Counted from the first letter of the stretch, positions 1 through 7,942 are shown. The stretch: DNA of 9,183 nucleotides from JBAZAX01 sp041671765 (GCA_041671765.1 JBAZAX010000042.1:1-9183); one strand, 5' to 3'. Translations and numbers: made by a program. Notes: generated by a model not told the origin, from the letters alone.

Positions 1-1
1 A

Positions 2-1021
2 AATGCTCTAGGCACAACAACTCCAGCAAGACAAGCAGAAATAGCCGCAAGACAAGCAGAAATAGCCGCAAGACAAGCAGAAATAGCAACAAGACAAGCA
101 AAAATAGATACAAGTTTAGCCCAATCTAGATCAGAGGCAGAATTATCTAAAACAGATTTAGACAATTATAGAGCTTTGATTCGTAATAAAAGCACAACCG
201 GTGTAATTTTAGCAAAAATATTTGCAGGATCAGATAGGCGAAATCAATTTAACGAGGATGAAATTGATAGCTGGTATACAGGTCTTTGGGAGGGAATGTC
301 TGTCCCTTTGAGCGAGGTTATGAAGGACAAGGCAAAGGCAACAATAAACGCTTCTGTTGGAAGTCTTTGGGATTTTTTATTTGCAAAATTATCTGACTTT
401 GGAAGTCTAGTTAGAAATGTTCTCTTTCACGACAATAATGAACCGTTTGATTATCAAAAACTGGACGGCTGGCAAAAGATGATAATGGCTGCCTACGATG
501 ATATTGATAATATGCTTCGCAACGGATTGCGTGATTCTACGCGAAGTCTAGATTCGGTTTCACGACAATTTGATGATAATGGAACTGAAGTACAAGTTAA
601 AAAAGAAATTGATATGTGGGCAAGTCTGGCATCAGGGTATGCTGAACAATTTGCTTATTTTGTAACTTTGTTTGAAAAACGACGAGAATATTATGACGAA
701 GATGATATTGTAGCTTTTTACTCAAATCAAATTTGCCAAATGTTACAAACAACTTGTAAATTATTGACTAATTCCAAGTCACTCAAAGATTTAGACACAA
801 AGCTTGAATCTCAAAGAACAATTATTCCTGCAATAAAGAAAAATCTTTGGAATTTATTTGAGCAACTCAAAGCAGAAGTAAAGCCTAAATCTTATTCAAT
901 GAAAGATACCGTCACAAGCACAGCCTCAACTTATAAACCAAGTCCTTATAACGCTTATGCAGGTTCTAATTCGTATGGTTATAACAATGATGGGCCAACT
1001 TCATTTGCGGGTGGATTTTAG
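2..1021 (+). CDS. Unknown protein with alanine-rich heptad repeats, 5'-partial
   Basis: The reading frame is open from base 2 to a TAG at 1019-1021, so the gene starts before the window; the TTG at 176 is only an internal codon. The visible 339 residues begin with NALGTTTP, followed by four heptads of the type ARQAEIA (visible residues 9-36) that probably form an alanine-rich helix or coiled coil. A charged, largely helical body follows, with aromatic segments such as SLWDFLFAKLSDF. The last 28 residues are rich in Gly, Tyr, Ser and Asn and end in GGF. I recognise no family, and no catalytic motif is evident. The next gene starts 14 bp downstream on the same strand, suggesting shared transcription. 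The N-terminus, and so any signal peptide, lies outside the window. Confidence 0.8.
   Translation, partial: NALGTTTPARQAEIAARQAEIAARQAEIATRQAKIDTSLAQSRSEAELSKTDLDNYRALIRNKSTTGVILAKIFAGSDRRNQFNEDEIDSWYTGLWEGMSVPLSEVMKDKAKATINASVGSLWDFLFAKLSDFGSLVRNVLFHDNNEPFDYQKLDGWQKMIMAAYDDIDNMLRNGLRDSTRSLDSVSRQFDDNGTEVQVKKEIDMWASLASGYAEQFAYFVTLFEKRREYYDEDDIVAFYSNQICQMLQTTCKLLTNSKSLKDLDTKLESQRTIIPAIKKNLWNLFEQLKAEVKPKSYSMKDTVTSTASTYKPSPYNAYAGSNSYGYNNDGPTSFAGGF
26..109 (+). repeat. 21-bp tandem repeat, four units
   Basis: Units lie at 26-46, 47-67, 68-88 and 89-109. The first two are identical (gcaagacaagcagaaatagc plus c). The third differs at its last base, and the fourth has diverged (TRQAKID). Each unit encodes one heptad, so changes in copy number keep the reading frame. 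The array is complete inside the window, but its gene is not. Confidence 0.9.
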
Positions 1022-1035
1022 AGTAATAATTCAAA

Positions 1036-2037
1036 ATGAAAAAACTATTTACATACACATTTACAATGCTCTCGCTATTAATCAGTACTTGCTCGTCTCA
1101 AAATGTGGAGCCTATTTTAAATTCCCAATCACAAAAAGTGGTTTTGGAATATGTTGATTTTTCTAGAATCGATAAGGCTGTAAAAAAATATGAGCACCTA
1201 CAATCTCAAGCAGAGTGGATTAAGCGGTTAAAGTATTTTGCAATTGGTGCGGGATGCACAGGATTGGGAATATTAATTTTTAATCACTACTTTATGGCAC
1301 AAGGAAAGGTCAAAAGCAGCGAAGCGGACACTACAACCCCAGAAATAGTCCATACGCCAGAATCCATAAAAGCCCAAAAGGATGTGTTAAAAACAGCCCA
1401 GCTAGAAAAGGAGGCTTGGGAAAAAACGCTTCCTGGCAGAGCCAAAAAAGATGCTCTCAGTGCCTTAGATGTCGTCGTATTTACTGCAGTTAGTACTTCA
1501 GTTTGGTCTATCATTAATAAAAGTGGCGACACATTAAAAAATCAATTTAGTGGAATTGATTTAGATTCAAATTTTTATAAACAAAAAAACACGAAGTTAA
1601 ACGATTTGATCAAGCAATTAGGAATTTTTCTGGTACAACACGAACAAAATTCAAAAGGCGAAAATGCAAGCAAATTTTTCGATCTTATGTTTGCGGATAT
1701 CTTAATTAACCACACCACGCTTGTTCGATGGGTTGAAGATTTGATCGGTTTTATAAAATGCATGGTAATCTCAGAAACTGGGCAAGACAGCCTCGAGATT
1801 GCTTGTCTTGAAAAAGACATCTTATCTTTGGCTACAAATCTTAACCTATTTACTGATAAAATTTCATGCATATTGAACTCATGCACGGATGCCCAAGAAC
1901 ATTCAAATTTGGTTAATCAGGCAACCACATCATACTTGGCTTTTTGCAAACAATTTTCAAAATTTATTTACGATTGCGGACTGTATTTATATGAAGAAGA
2001 TTTTTTACAAGAAAATTCTTTGCAAAATAATGCATAG
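1036..2037 (+). CDS. Unknown membrane or lipoprotein, 333 aa
   Basis: The protein starts MKKLFTYTFTMLSLLISTCSS, a short basic start plus hydrophobic core typical of an export signal. Cys19 could be a lipid-modified cysteine, but the preceding Thr18 is an unusual lipobox residue, so lipidation is uncertain. A second hydrophobic stretch at about residues 67-86 (FAIGAGCTGLGILIF) is a likely membrane segment. A weaker one lies at about 144-160. Between them is a polar Pro/Thr/Lys/Glu-rich helix, and the C-terminal half is helical and cysteine-containing. No known domain is recognised. It begins 14 bp after the upstream gene with no strong Shine-Dalgarno, and its end overlaps the next start by 8 bp, consistent with one operon. 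The layout loosely parallels the upstream protein, so distant paralogy is possible. Confidence 0.8.
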   Translation: MKKLFTYTFTMLSLLISTCSSQNVEPILNSQSQKVVLEYVDFSRIDKAVKKYEHLQSQAEWIKRLKYFAIGAGCTGLGILIFNHYFMAQGKVKSSEADTTTPEIVHTPESIKAQKDVLKTAQLEKEAWEKTLPGRAKKDALSALDVVVFTAVSTSVWSIINKSGDTLKNQFSGIDLDSNFYKQKNTKLNDLIKQLGIFLVQHEQNSKGENASKFFDLMFADILINHTTLVRWVEDLIGFIKCMVISETGQDSLEIACLEKDILSLATNLNLFTDKISCILNSCTDAQEHSNLVNQATTSYLAFCKQFSKFIYDCGLYLYEEDFLQENSLQNNA

Positions 2038-3169
2038 CAAAATTAGTTTAATTATTTTGCTGGTTTTATTGGGTATTTCAGAGCCAAATTTTGGCATGTC
2101 AGCCAACGATGAAAAAAGAGAGATCCCAGCCGTCGCTCTTGAAGAGCTATGGCGGACAGGCCTCGATCAAGTCGAGGATGACAAAGATGCCAACGTTAAT
2201 ATTAATATCGATATGGACCCGCAAGACAAAGACCCGATTAAAAAAGGTTTCGACTTCACCAAGGCTACTACGAACAGTCCAGCCGACGCACTTGAGGTGC
2301 TATGGCCGGCACAGCAGGATGCCCCAGCCTTCACACAAGGGCCGCTCATCCTGAACTTGTCGAAGGATGCCGGGTACAACAAAGATGCCGACGTTAATAT
2401 TGAAATCGATATGGATATTCAAGACGGAGATATCTGCAACGAAAAAATACGATCGTTCGAACAGGACGAAAAATTAAGTTCATTTTATAGTGAATATATT
2501 GCAAAATATTATCCTAAAGCATATGTAATTCGACAAAAATTTCTTGATATGACGGTTGAACAAATTGCAGAAGCACTAAATGATATTGTTCATGTCTTTA
2601 CAAAAGAGCCATGGTTTTATTTTCAAAATTCACCAAAAGGTTTTAGGTTAATCTATTACTGGGAGTACGTGCTAGACCAATGCGGCATTATTCATGATTT
2701 TTTAAAACATGCAAAAGTAGATTTAAAAACCAAAAAAATAACATTCGAAAATGGTTTTGCATGGGATGATTTTGCAGGATATTTTAATTATCAAGAGGAT
2801 GTATTAATCCCAAAAAGCCAAACACTTCTAAGCTATCTTCAAAAAAATAACATCAGTTCTTATACGGCATTTTTTGCGCTTGCATTCGACTATCATGTTA
2901 AGTTTTTTAATGAGGGAATTTTATTAAAAAACTTAAACATAGCAAATAAATATTTTAGTGAAATAGAGTATATTCTAGAAAAATTACGCAATACACCCAA
3001 AGAAGCCGATTATTACGAAACGACAAAGACATGCAAAGAGCTGCTTGGAATTCTTAAGAAAAAACTTGGAATTGATAATTTAAATAATTTGGGAAAAGCA
3101 GAATCTGAAGGAACAAGTGATGCATCTAATTATTACAAAGAATTTACGGAACTAAACGATGTTGTTTAA
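2030..3169 (+). CDS. Exported unknown protein with duplicated acidic cassette, 379 aa
   Basis: I chose the ATG at 2030 because it gives a compact signal peptide, with MHSK followed by the hydrophobic core ISLIILLVLLGI and a likely cleavage around residues 22-25. The in-frame ATG at 1991 (MKKIFYKKI) would add 13 residues and is a real alternative. No clear Shine-Dalgarno favours either. The mature N-terminus (about 35-135) is acidic and holds two imperfect copies of a cassette, ALEELW...DANVNINIDMD and ALEVLW...DADVNIEIDMD, each with a palindromic DNA element inside. The remainder (about 145-370) looks helical and aromatic-rich, with no recognised family. The cassette region appears richer in G and C than the rest of the gene, which suggests later insertion or duplication. 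It overlaps the previous gene by 8 bp and the next open frame by 11 bp. Confidence 0.8.
   Translation: MHSKISLIILLVLLGISEPNFGMSANDEKREIPAVALEELWRTGLDQVEDDKDANVNINIDMDPQDKDPIKKGFDFTKATTNSPADALEVLWPAQQDAPAFTQGPLILNLSKDAGYNKDADVNIEIDMDIQDGDICNEKIRSFEQDEKLSSFYSEYIAKYYPKAYVIRQKFLDMTVEQIAEALNDIVHVFTKEPWFYFQNSPKGFRLIYYWEYVLDQCGIIHDFLKHAKVDLKTKKITFENGFAWDDFAGYFNYQEDVLIPKSQTLLSYLQKNNISSYTAFFALAFDYHVKFFNEGILLKNLNIANKYFSEIEYILEKLRNTPKEADYYETTKTCKELLGILKKKLGIDNLNNLGKAESEGTSDASNYYKEFTELNDVV
2161..2185 (+). repeat. Palindromic element A, in-frame inside a gene
   Basis: The arms cctcga (2161-2166) and tcgagg (2172-2177) are perfect complements around the loop tcaag, followed by atgacaaa. It is read as LDQVEDDK. 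The same design recurs at 3227-3251, matching at 21 of 25 positions, with all four differences falling in the stem and compensated. Confidence 0.75.
2346..2369 (-). repeat. Palindromic element B, inverted and degenerate
   Basis: The outer arms catcct (2347-2352) and aggatg (2364-2369) are complementary, but the inner stem is mismatched. On the minus strand, 2359-2346 reads caagttcaggatga, identical over 14 bases to the right arm of element C at 3234-3247. B is therefore probably a diverged, inverted relative of C. On the plus strand it is read in frame as LILNLSKDA. Confidence 0.6.
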
Positions 3170-6100
3170 TAAACCCTACATAAATAAACTTATCACTTTA
3201 ATAGGGGAATTTATTAATCCATGGATCCTGAATCAAGTTCAGGATGACAAAAAACACGCCAAAATTTGCCTTCCACTATCAAGCTCATGTGACATCACAT
3301 ATAAAAGAGTCTGCAGGCGTTATTTATGCGAAACCACTAAAGTTGGCCCTTGGCTTCTTTTTTTCACCATTGCCACTAACTTCACACCAATTTTTGCTGA
3401 AATTTCTCTTGATGATAAAAATTTTGTTCAAAGTTTTATAAACCACTACGAATGCAATCCGGAGGGTCGCTACACCCACGAATATCACCCTTATCTTTTA
3501 AGTCATACTGCCAAAAGCTTGCATGAACTTGCACAAGAATTACGAGAAAAAAATTTTAATATCGCAGGACGAATTATCATTCTCGGTTATGAAGAAAATG
3601 CCGTTCCAAGTTATTATACTGATTTTACAAAACCACAAATTGATGATGAAATGATCCTAAAAACTAAAGTTGGTTGGTCCCAAAGACTTCATAACCGCTT
3701 TGGTTTTATGACTGCATATCTGTTTAAAGATCTCAATAAAGTGTCTGAAAAAATTTATCCGGGGATTGAACCTGTTTTTGAACATGTTGACGTTGACACC
3801 ATTCCAATCTTTGATGATCGAGCTGAAATATTTCAAGAACATGCATTTGGAGAATCTCTTGATTTAATTACCCAAGCATATAAATCAATCTTTAAAAAAT
3901 ATATGTCTAAAAACATAAATGGAATTTTAAAGAATTTAGTAACTTTTTGGGAAACAATTTACACAAATGCATTTAAAACCGGAAACAAACAAGTAGCGGG
4001 AACGCAGGATATTTTATTTTCTATTGAATACGTAAAAAGCTTGATCAATTCAGATGTTCCGATTTTAAAATTTTTCACGGGACCTGATCTGACTTATCCA
4101 ATTGAAATTTCATGTAAACAGAAAAAAGAGGTAACATTACACGCTCAAAAATTTGTTCAAAAGATGGTTAAAAAACTTGTTCCAATAAATAACCAAAAAA
4201 CTGTCTATATTTTTTGTAGCTTTGTTGATGGAGTCGGCAAAAGCACGATGCTTGGGAATATTAAAAATTGGATGAAGTATGGCGAAGATATTGACTCGTT
4301 TGGGCATGTTGATAATACTTCGTCTCAGCTAGCTGAGCTTTTTGAATTTAATACCAATGTTTATATTGCAGACCTACCTGCTCAAATAAGCCATTTCACA
4401 TACAAGCCCGATGGTTTTGTTTATACCGATATTGAAAACGAACTTAATAAAACACAAGTTGAAGATCTTCGAAAATTTATTAAAGAAAATCACAAAAATT
4501 TGCTCGAACAATATTACATTCTAACCGAACATGTTCAGAAAACTATTGAAACCAAAGGTTTTTTAGATTGTGAATTAAATGATATAAACAAACCTGAATA
4601 TTGGTTTATAAAAAATAATATCTTACTTAAAAAAATAAACAGCAATAAGTTTGTGCCATTTTCATATCAAGATCAGCATTTTATTTTTAATTCAAAGCAA
4701 ACTTATGATATCAGACTTCTAAAAAAGCTTGAAAACGTAAAATCTGAGGGCTTAAAAAATATTGAATCCGAACAGATGATTTTTAATCTGGGAGTGAAAC
4801 TACCTTTACACTACAACATTTTCCTTGGAGATCTTGTTGAAAAACTAAAAGACAAAGATATACAAAATGTTGTATTTGTTGATTTTTTAAGTATGTACCC
4901 TCGTTCATCACGTGAAAATTTACGCGTTAATTATTTGTTACAGCAGATGGGATTACTTTATAATGACGCTGATCCAAATTACAGTTTTTATAAAGATTTT
5001 GTAAGTGGTGGTGAACTCCTAAACTGTTTGTTAAATCACGAGTCATCTTTTAAAATTTATAAGTCAATACAATACGAAACTGCTCTAAGAATTGTATTGT
5101 ATAAATTGATACTACAGCACAAGGTAGACAACTTGGCAGGTATCTCTTTTACTGATATAACAAAACTACTTTTGAATGAACTAGAGAATAATAAGCAACT
5201 TATTGAATCAAAATTTTTACAGGATTTGGTTTGGAACAAACTCCGTCACGAAATTGAATCTCTTGAAAAAGTTTATGGCACCTCAAAGTCTTTTGTTAAT
5301 ATTCAATTGCTCTCTTTTCATCGTCTGGTTGCATTTTTTGATGTATTACAGGATCTGTTTACAAATAAAGTTAGAAATCAGGCGCTAAATGATCTGTGGC
5401 AGTATATTGGAAAACCACAAGATGCTAATTTACAGCAAGATTCCGGTGCTTGTAATTTAAACTTGCCCACAGATTTAAATTACGATGTTAAAGTACAATT
5501 CATGTTTGAACCTGAGTGCCGCTGCGAACTTTCGCTGACACCATTTTTACGAATGTTACGCGCAAATTGGTATGCATCAATTACAAATCTTTTATTCGCA
5601 AAAAATGGTTATGATTCCCATATAAGTCTGGAAAATGAGTTTTTAAAAATAATTCCATGTTTTTTAACTCAGGGCGATAATGGTTGTTTTTATCTTTTTC
5701 AAAGACTATTTCCGTCTTGGGAATCAAATATAAACAATGAAGATTTAAACAAGTGTAAAATATTTAATCTTACTAATACTCAGCAATCATCTAAGGCTGA
5801 AACATTTGTTCAAGTTATGGAGCGCCCATATCGAATTGACTGGAATGCCGGAGCAACAAATATTGGTATTTATCAATTTGATTGTAATTTGAATGAACTT
5901 AAGCAACAAAAATATGGCGGTTCTACTATTAGTCTATTCGTACGCAAATATCAATCAGAACTTGATAACTCAACAGTGATGCCAACAGAGGTTTTATGCG
6001 ACAGAGTTTACAAAAATTCTTACTGGAAGTCGCTCTACAGCTGGCAAGCCAATGATGCAAAGCGAAACGGCCCATATGATATAAGAGAAAATTCTGAGCC

Positions 6101-6440
6101 GGAACAGAACAATCCCAACACTGATCCCAAAAGTAAAAAAATTAAACGCAGATACATGGAACATGGAAGGGTTGTTAAATTTTATGAAGGAATTGATGAG
6201 CAACGGTTTGCTGCCAGGTTATTTGTACGTTTAGTAGCTACACTCGAAATGATTTTAAAAGATCCTGATTCGGAAATTGTAGTAAGATTCGGAAACAGAG
6301 ATGATTTCAAATCTGCTCTAAAACTTCTTGAGTCTATAACATTGCCAACTTATTTTGGAATATTATTTAAAGAGCCACTGTTTGAGGATTATGACCAAGT
6401 CGAACCATACCCATCATGGGATTACTGGGACCAAGTTTAA
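3159..6440 (+). CDS. Large exported protein with kinase-like P-loop, unknown family
   Basis: The open frame encodes 1,093 residues. A hydrophobic export signal (WLLFFTIATNFTPIFA) ends near residue 80, after an odd 60-residue extension containing palindromic element C. The ATG at 3159 is the only standard start codon ahead of the signal, but it may not be the natural start. Residues 355-363 (FVDGVGKST) form a P-loop of the DGxGKST kind seen in thymidylate and deoxynucleoside kinases, although the usual first glycine is Phe. Likely partners are DLPA at 405-408 and a Walker B-like VVFVDFLSM with Asp575. The rest is helical and I cannot assign it. It is the last gene of the plus-strand set, and its stop overlaps that of the reductase fusion. 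Nucleotide binding is plausible; the substrate is unknown. If the signal is used, the domain would lie outside the cytoplasm unless the segment is an inverted anchor. Confidence 0.75.
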   Translation: MLFNKPYINKLITLIGEFINPWILNQVQDDKKHAKICLPLSSSCDITYKRVCRRYLCETTKVGPWLLFFTIATNFTPIFAEISLDDKNFVQSFINHYECNPEGRYTHEYHPYLLSHTAKSLHELAQELREKNFNIAGRIIILGYEENAVPSYYTDFTKPQIDDEMILKTKVGWSQRLHNRFGFMTAYLFKDLNKVSEKIYPGIEPVFEHVDVDTIPIFDDRAEIFQEHAFGESLDLITQAYKSIFKKYMSKNINGILKNLVTFWETIYTNAFKTGNKQVAGTQDILFSIEYVKSLINSDVPILKFFTGPDLTYPIEISCKQKKEVTLHAQKFVQKMVKKLVPINNQKTVYIFCSFVDGVGKSTMLGNIKNWMKYGEDIDSFGHVDNTSSQLAELFEFNTNVYIADLPAQISHFTYKPDGFVYTDIENELNKTQVEDLRKFIKENHKNLLEQYYILTEHVQKTIETKGFLDCELNDINKPEYWFIKNNILLKKINSNKFVPFSYQDQHFIFNSKQTYDIRLLKKLENVKSEGLKNIESEQMIFNLGVKLPLHYNIFLGDLVEKLKDKDIQNVVFVDFLSMYPRSSRENLRVNYLLQQMGLLYNDADPNYSFYKDFVSGGELLNCLLNHESSFKIYKSIQYETALRIVLYKLILQHKVDNLAGISFTDITKLLLNELENNKQLIESKFLQDLVWNKLRHEIESLEKVYGTSKSFVNIQLLSFHRLVAFFDVLQDLFTNKVRNQALNDLWQYIGKPQDANLQQDSGACNLNLPTDLNYDVKVQFMFEPECRCELSLTPFLRMLRANWYASITNLLFAKNGYDSHISLENEFLKIIPCFLTQGDNGCFYLFQRLFPSWESNINNEDLNKCKIFNLTNTQQSSKAETFVQVMERPYRIDWNAGATNIGIYQFDCNLNELKQQKYGGSTISLFVRKYQSELDNSTVMPTEVLCDRVYKNSYWKSLYSWQANDAKRNGPYDIRENSEPEQNNPNTDPKSKKIKRRYMEHGRVVKFYEGIDEQRFAARLFVRLVATLEMILKDPDSEIVVRFGNRDDFKSALKLLESITLPTYFGILFKEPLFEDYDQVEPYPSWDYWDQV
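3227..3251 (+). repeat. Palindromic element C at the start of the P-loop gene
   Basis: The arms atcctgaa (3225-3232) and ttcaggat (3238-3245) form a perfect 8-bp stem around the loop tcaag, the same loop as element A, followed by gacaaaaaa. It is read as ILNQVQDDKK, the same frame as LDQVEDDK in A. It lies before the export signal of the large P-loop protein, in what may really be intergenic DNA. Confidence 0.75.
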
Positions 6441-7936
6441 TCCATTACCTCATTTATCTCTTGTTTCAATCTGTTATCGCCTCTGGTTCCACTGAACCTC
6501 TTAACAGGTTGCCCATTTTTGAAAATGATGAAAGTCGGCACACCACTAACTTTATTTTTTTGAGCCAACACACTGTTTTTTTCAACATTAACTTTTACAA
6601 AAACTACTTCATCTACAAAGGCTTGTGCTACTTTATTAAATATTGGAATCATTTGCTGACATGGAATACAAAAATCACCATAAAAATCAGCAATTACAAA
6701 TTTAGATTTACTTAATATCTGTTTGAACTGCAACTCGCTCTCAATGTTTATTACACTGCTTTTTTCTTCAGATATGGACTTTGTCTCAGGTTTTTTAGCT
6801 ACGGAAATAGCCTGTAATTCGTTAGATCGCGTACATGTTTTTTTTATTAAGCTACTCTTTGGGGCATGACCAATATTGTTCAAAAATTCTATTGCTTGCA
6901 ACGAAGCTTTTGCGCTGTCTCCGGCAGCAGTAACGGCCTGTTTAAATTTTGAATCGGAAATATCCCCGGCAGCAAAAATTCCTCTTCGTGACGTTTCTTG
7001 ATAATCAAAAAGTTTTATATAACCTTTTTCATCTAACGACAATTGGTCTTTAAAGCTTTCAGAATTTGGAATTGAGCCTATGGCTAAAAACAGACAATCT
7101 ATATTAATGTTTTTTTCGACATCTGATTTTTTATCAAATATTGAAATTGATTCAATTTTTTGGCCATCACCATTAATTTTGGTAATCTTTGCTTCGAATA
7201 AAAGTTCAATATTAGATCTTGATTTTATACTTTGCTGATTTGCAAAGTTGGCTCTTAACTTATCGCCACGTACAAGCATATAAACTTTTTTTGCAATTTT
7301 AGAAAGATAGAGAACTTCTGTCGCTGCAGAATCACCACCACCTACAACGGCAACGGTTTTGTCTTTATAAAGGGTTCCATCGCAAACAGCACATGTAGAA
7401 ATACCATGACCAAAATATCCACCTGGGCCAGTTTCTCCCGGCACCTGCAGTAAATTTGGGGTTGTACCCATTGTTATTATACACGTCAAAGCTTTGATTT
7501 CTGTTACCGTTTGTGAATCCAAACTTTTTAAATAAATTATATATGGCCATTTTTGAAAATCTACACCGCCTACCCTGCCTTGTAAAATTTTTACACCATG
7601 GTGAATGGCTTGATTTCTAATTTTATTTGCAAGTTCTTGCCCACTAATTTTTATCTCACCGGGCCAATTTTCGACCTCTGTTGATTGGGTTATTAACCCA
7701 CCTGGAATTTCACCTTGAATAATTGCAGGCGCATAACCTGATCTTGCCATGTAGATAGATGATGTAAGCCCGCCAATTCCTCCACCCAAAACCACACAAT
7801 CAAAAGTGTTTTGATCAAAATTAACGGTTTTAAGATCATATTTCAATTGTGCTGCATGTGTACGGTTATTCAAATTTAGGCAACCACAAATTGCTAACGA
7901 TAGAACACTCAAAATCATGAATCTTAAGATCTTCAC
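6437..7936 (-). CDS. Thioredoxin reductase-thioredoxin fusion lipoprotein
   Basis: Thioredoxin reductase passes electrons from NADPH through FAD and a Cys pair to thioredoxin; here both partners are one chain. Numbered from the GTG at 7936 (499 aa): lipoprotein-type signal ending AICGC (Cys19); FAD motif GGGIGG 51-56; ENWPG 89-93; redox pair CAVCDG (Cys182, Cys185); NADPH fold GGGDSA 199-204; second FAD motif AAGDISD 322-328; linker about 356-393; thioredoxin domain with FCIPC (Cys423, Cys426) and cis-proline VPT 466-468. Unusual points are CIPC for CGPC, Phe for the usual Trp, and VRGDKLRA where NADPH-dependent enzymes normally have HRRDxFRA. I chose this start for its Shine-Dalgarno and compact signal; a GTG at 7957 would add MKKKGYF. 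Fusions of this order are known, for example in Mycobacterium leprae. A fused exported form is unusual. The lone upstream neighbour does not clarify its role. Confidence 0.93.
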   Translation of the reverse strand: MKILRFMILSVLSLAICGCLNLNNRTHAAQLKYDLKTVNFDQNTFDCVVLGGGIGGLTSSIYMARSGYAPAIIQGEIPGGLITQSTEVENWPGEIKISGQELANKIRNQAIHHGVKILQGRVGGVDFQKWPYIIYLKSLDSQTVTEIKALTCIITMGTTPNLLQVPGETGPGGYFGHGISTCAVCDGTLYKDKTVAVVGGGDSAATEVLYLSKIAKKVYMLVRGDKLRANFANQQSIKSRSNIELLFEAKITKINGDGQKIESISIFDKKSDVEKNINIDCLFLAIGSIPNSESFKDQLSLDEKGYIKLFDYQETSRRGIFAAGDISDSKFKQAVTAAGDSAKASLQAIEFLNNIGHAPKSSLIKKTCTRSNELQAISVAKKPETKSISEEKSSVINIESELQFKQILSKSKFVIADFYGDFCIPCQQMIPIFNKVAQAFVDEVVFVKVNVEKNSVLAQKNKVSGVPTFIIFKNGQPVKRFSGTRGDNRLKQEINEVMD

Positions 7937-7942
7937 AAAATA

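Larger units (their letters stand above)
2135..2415 (+). repeat. Duplicated acidic cassette within the 379-aa gene
   Basis: Copy 1 covers about 2135-2217 and copy 2 about 2288-2415. The heads match at the protein level (ALEELW, ALEVLW). The tails at 2182-2217 and 2380-2415 are 33 of 36 bases identical by eye. Copy 2 carries 45 extra bases between head and tail, a multiple of three, so the frame holds. A different palindromic element lies in the middle of each copy. Confidence 0.8.

Noticed and set aside
26..109. CRISPR-like array
   Set aside because: The 21-bp units are directly adjacent without spacers and encode a heptad in an open gene.
176..1021. TTG at 176 as the start of the first gene
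   Set aside because: The same frame is open to base 2 and carries a regular heptad repeat, so the codon is internal to a gene cut by the window edge.
2167..2382. Minus-strand frame over the duplicated cassette
   Set aside because: It arises because palindromic elements are open on both strands; it has no upstream signal, and the plus-strand gene fully covers it.
3244..3441. Short frame starting MTKNTPKFAF after palindrome C
   Set aside because: It overlaps the signal-peptide region of the large P-loop gene in another frame, and it has no start signal of its own and no recognisable motif.
6419..6443. Inverted repeat ggatta/taatcc around the convergent stop codons as a terminator
   Set aside because: The stem is only 6 bp with a 13-base loop and no T-run on either strand; it is no better than chance in this AT-rich DNA.
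6416..6715. Plus-strand frame across the end of the reductase fusion
   Set aside because: It is the complement of the clear thioredoxin domain and contains no independent motif.
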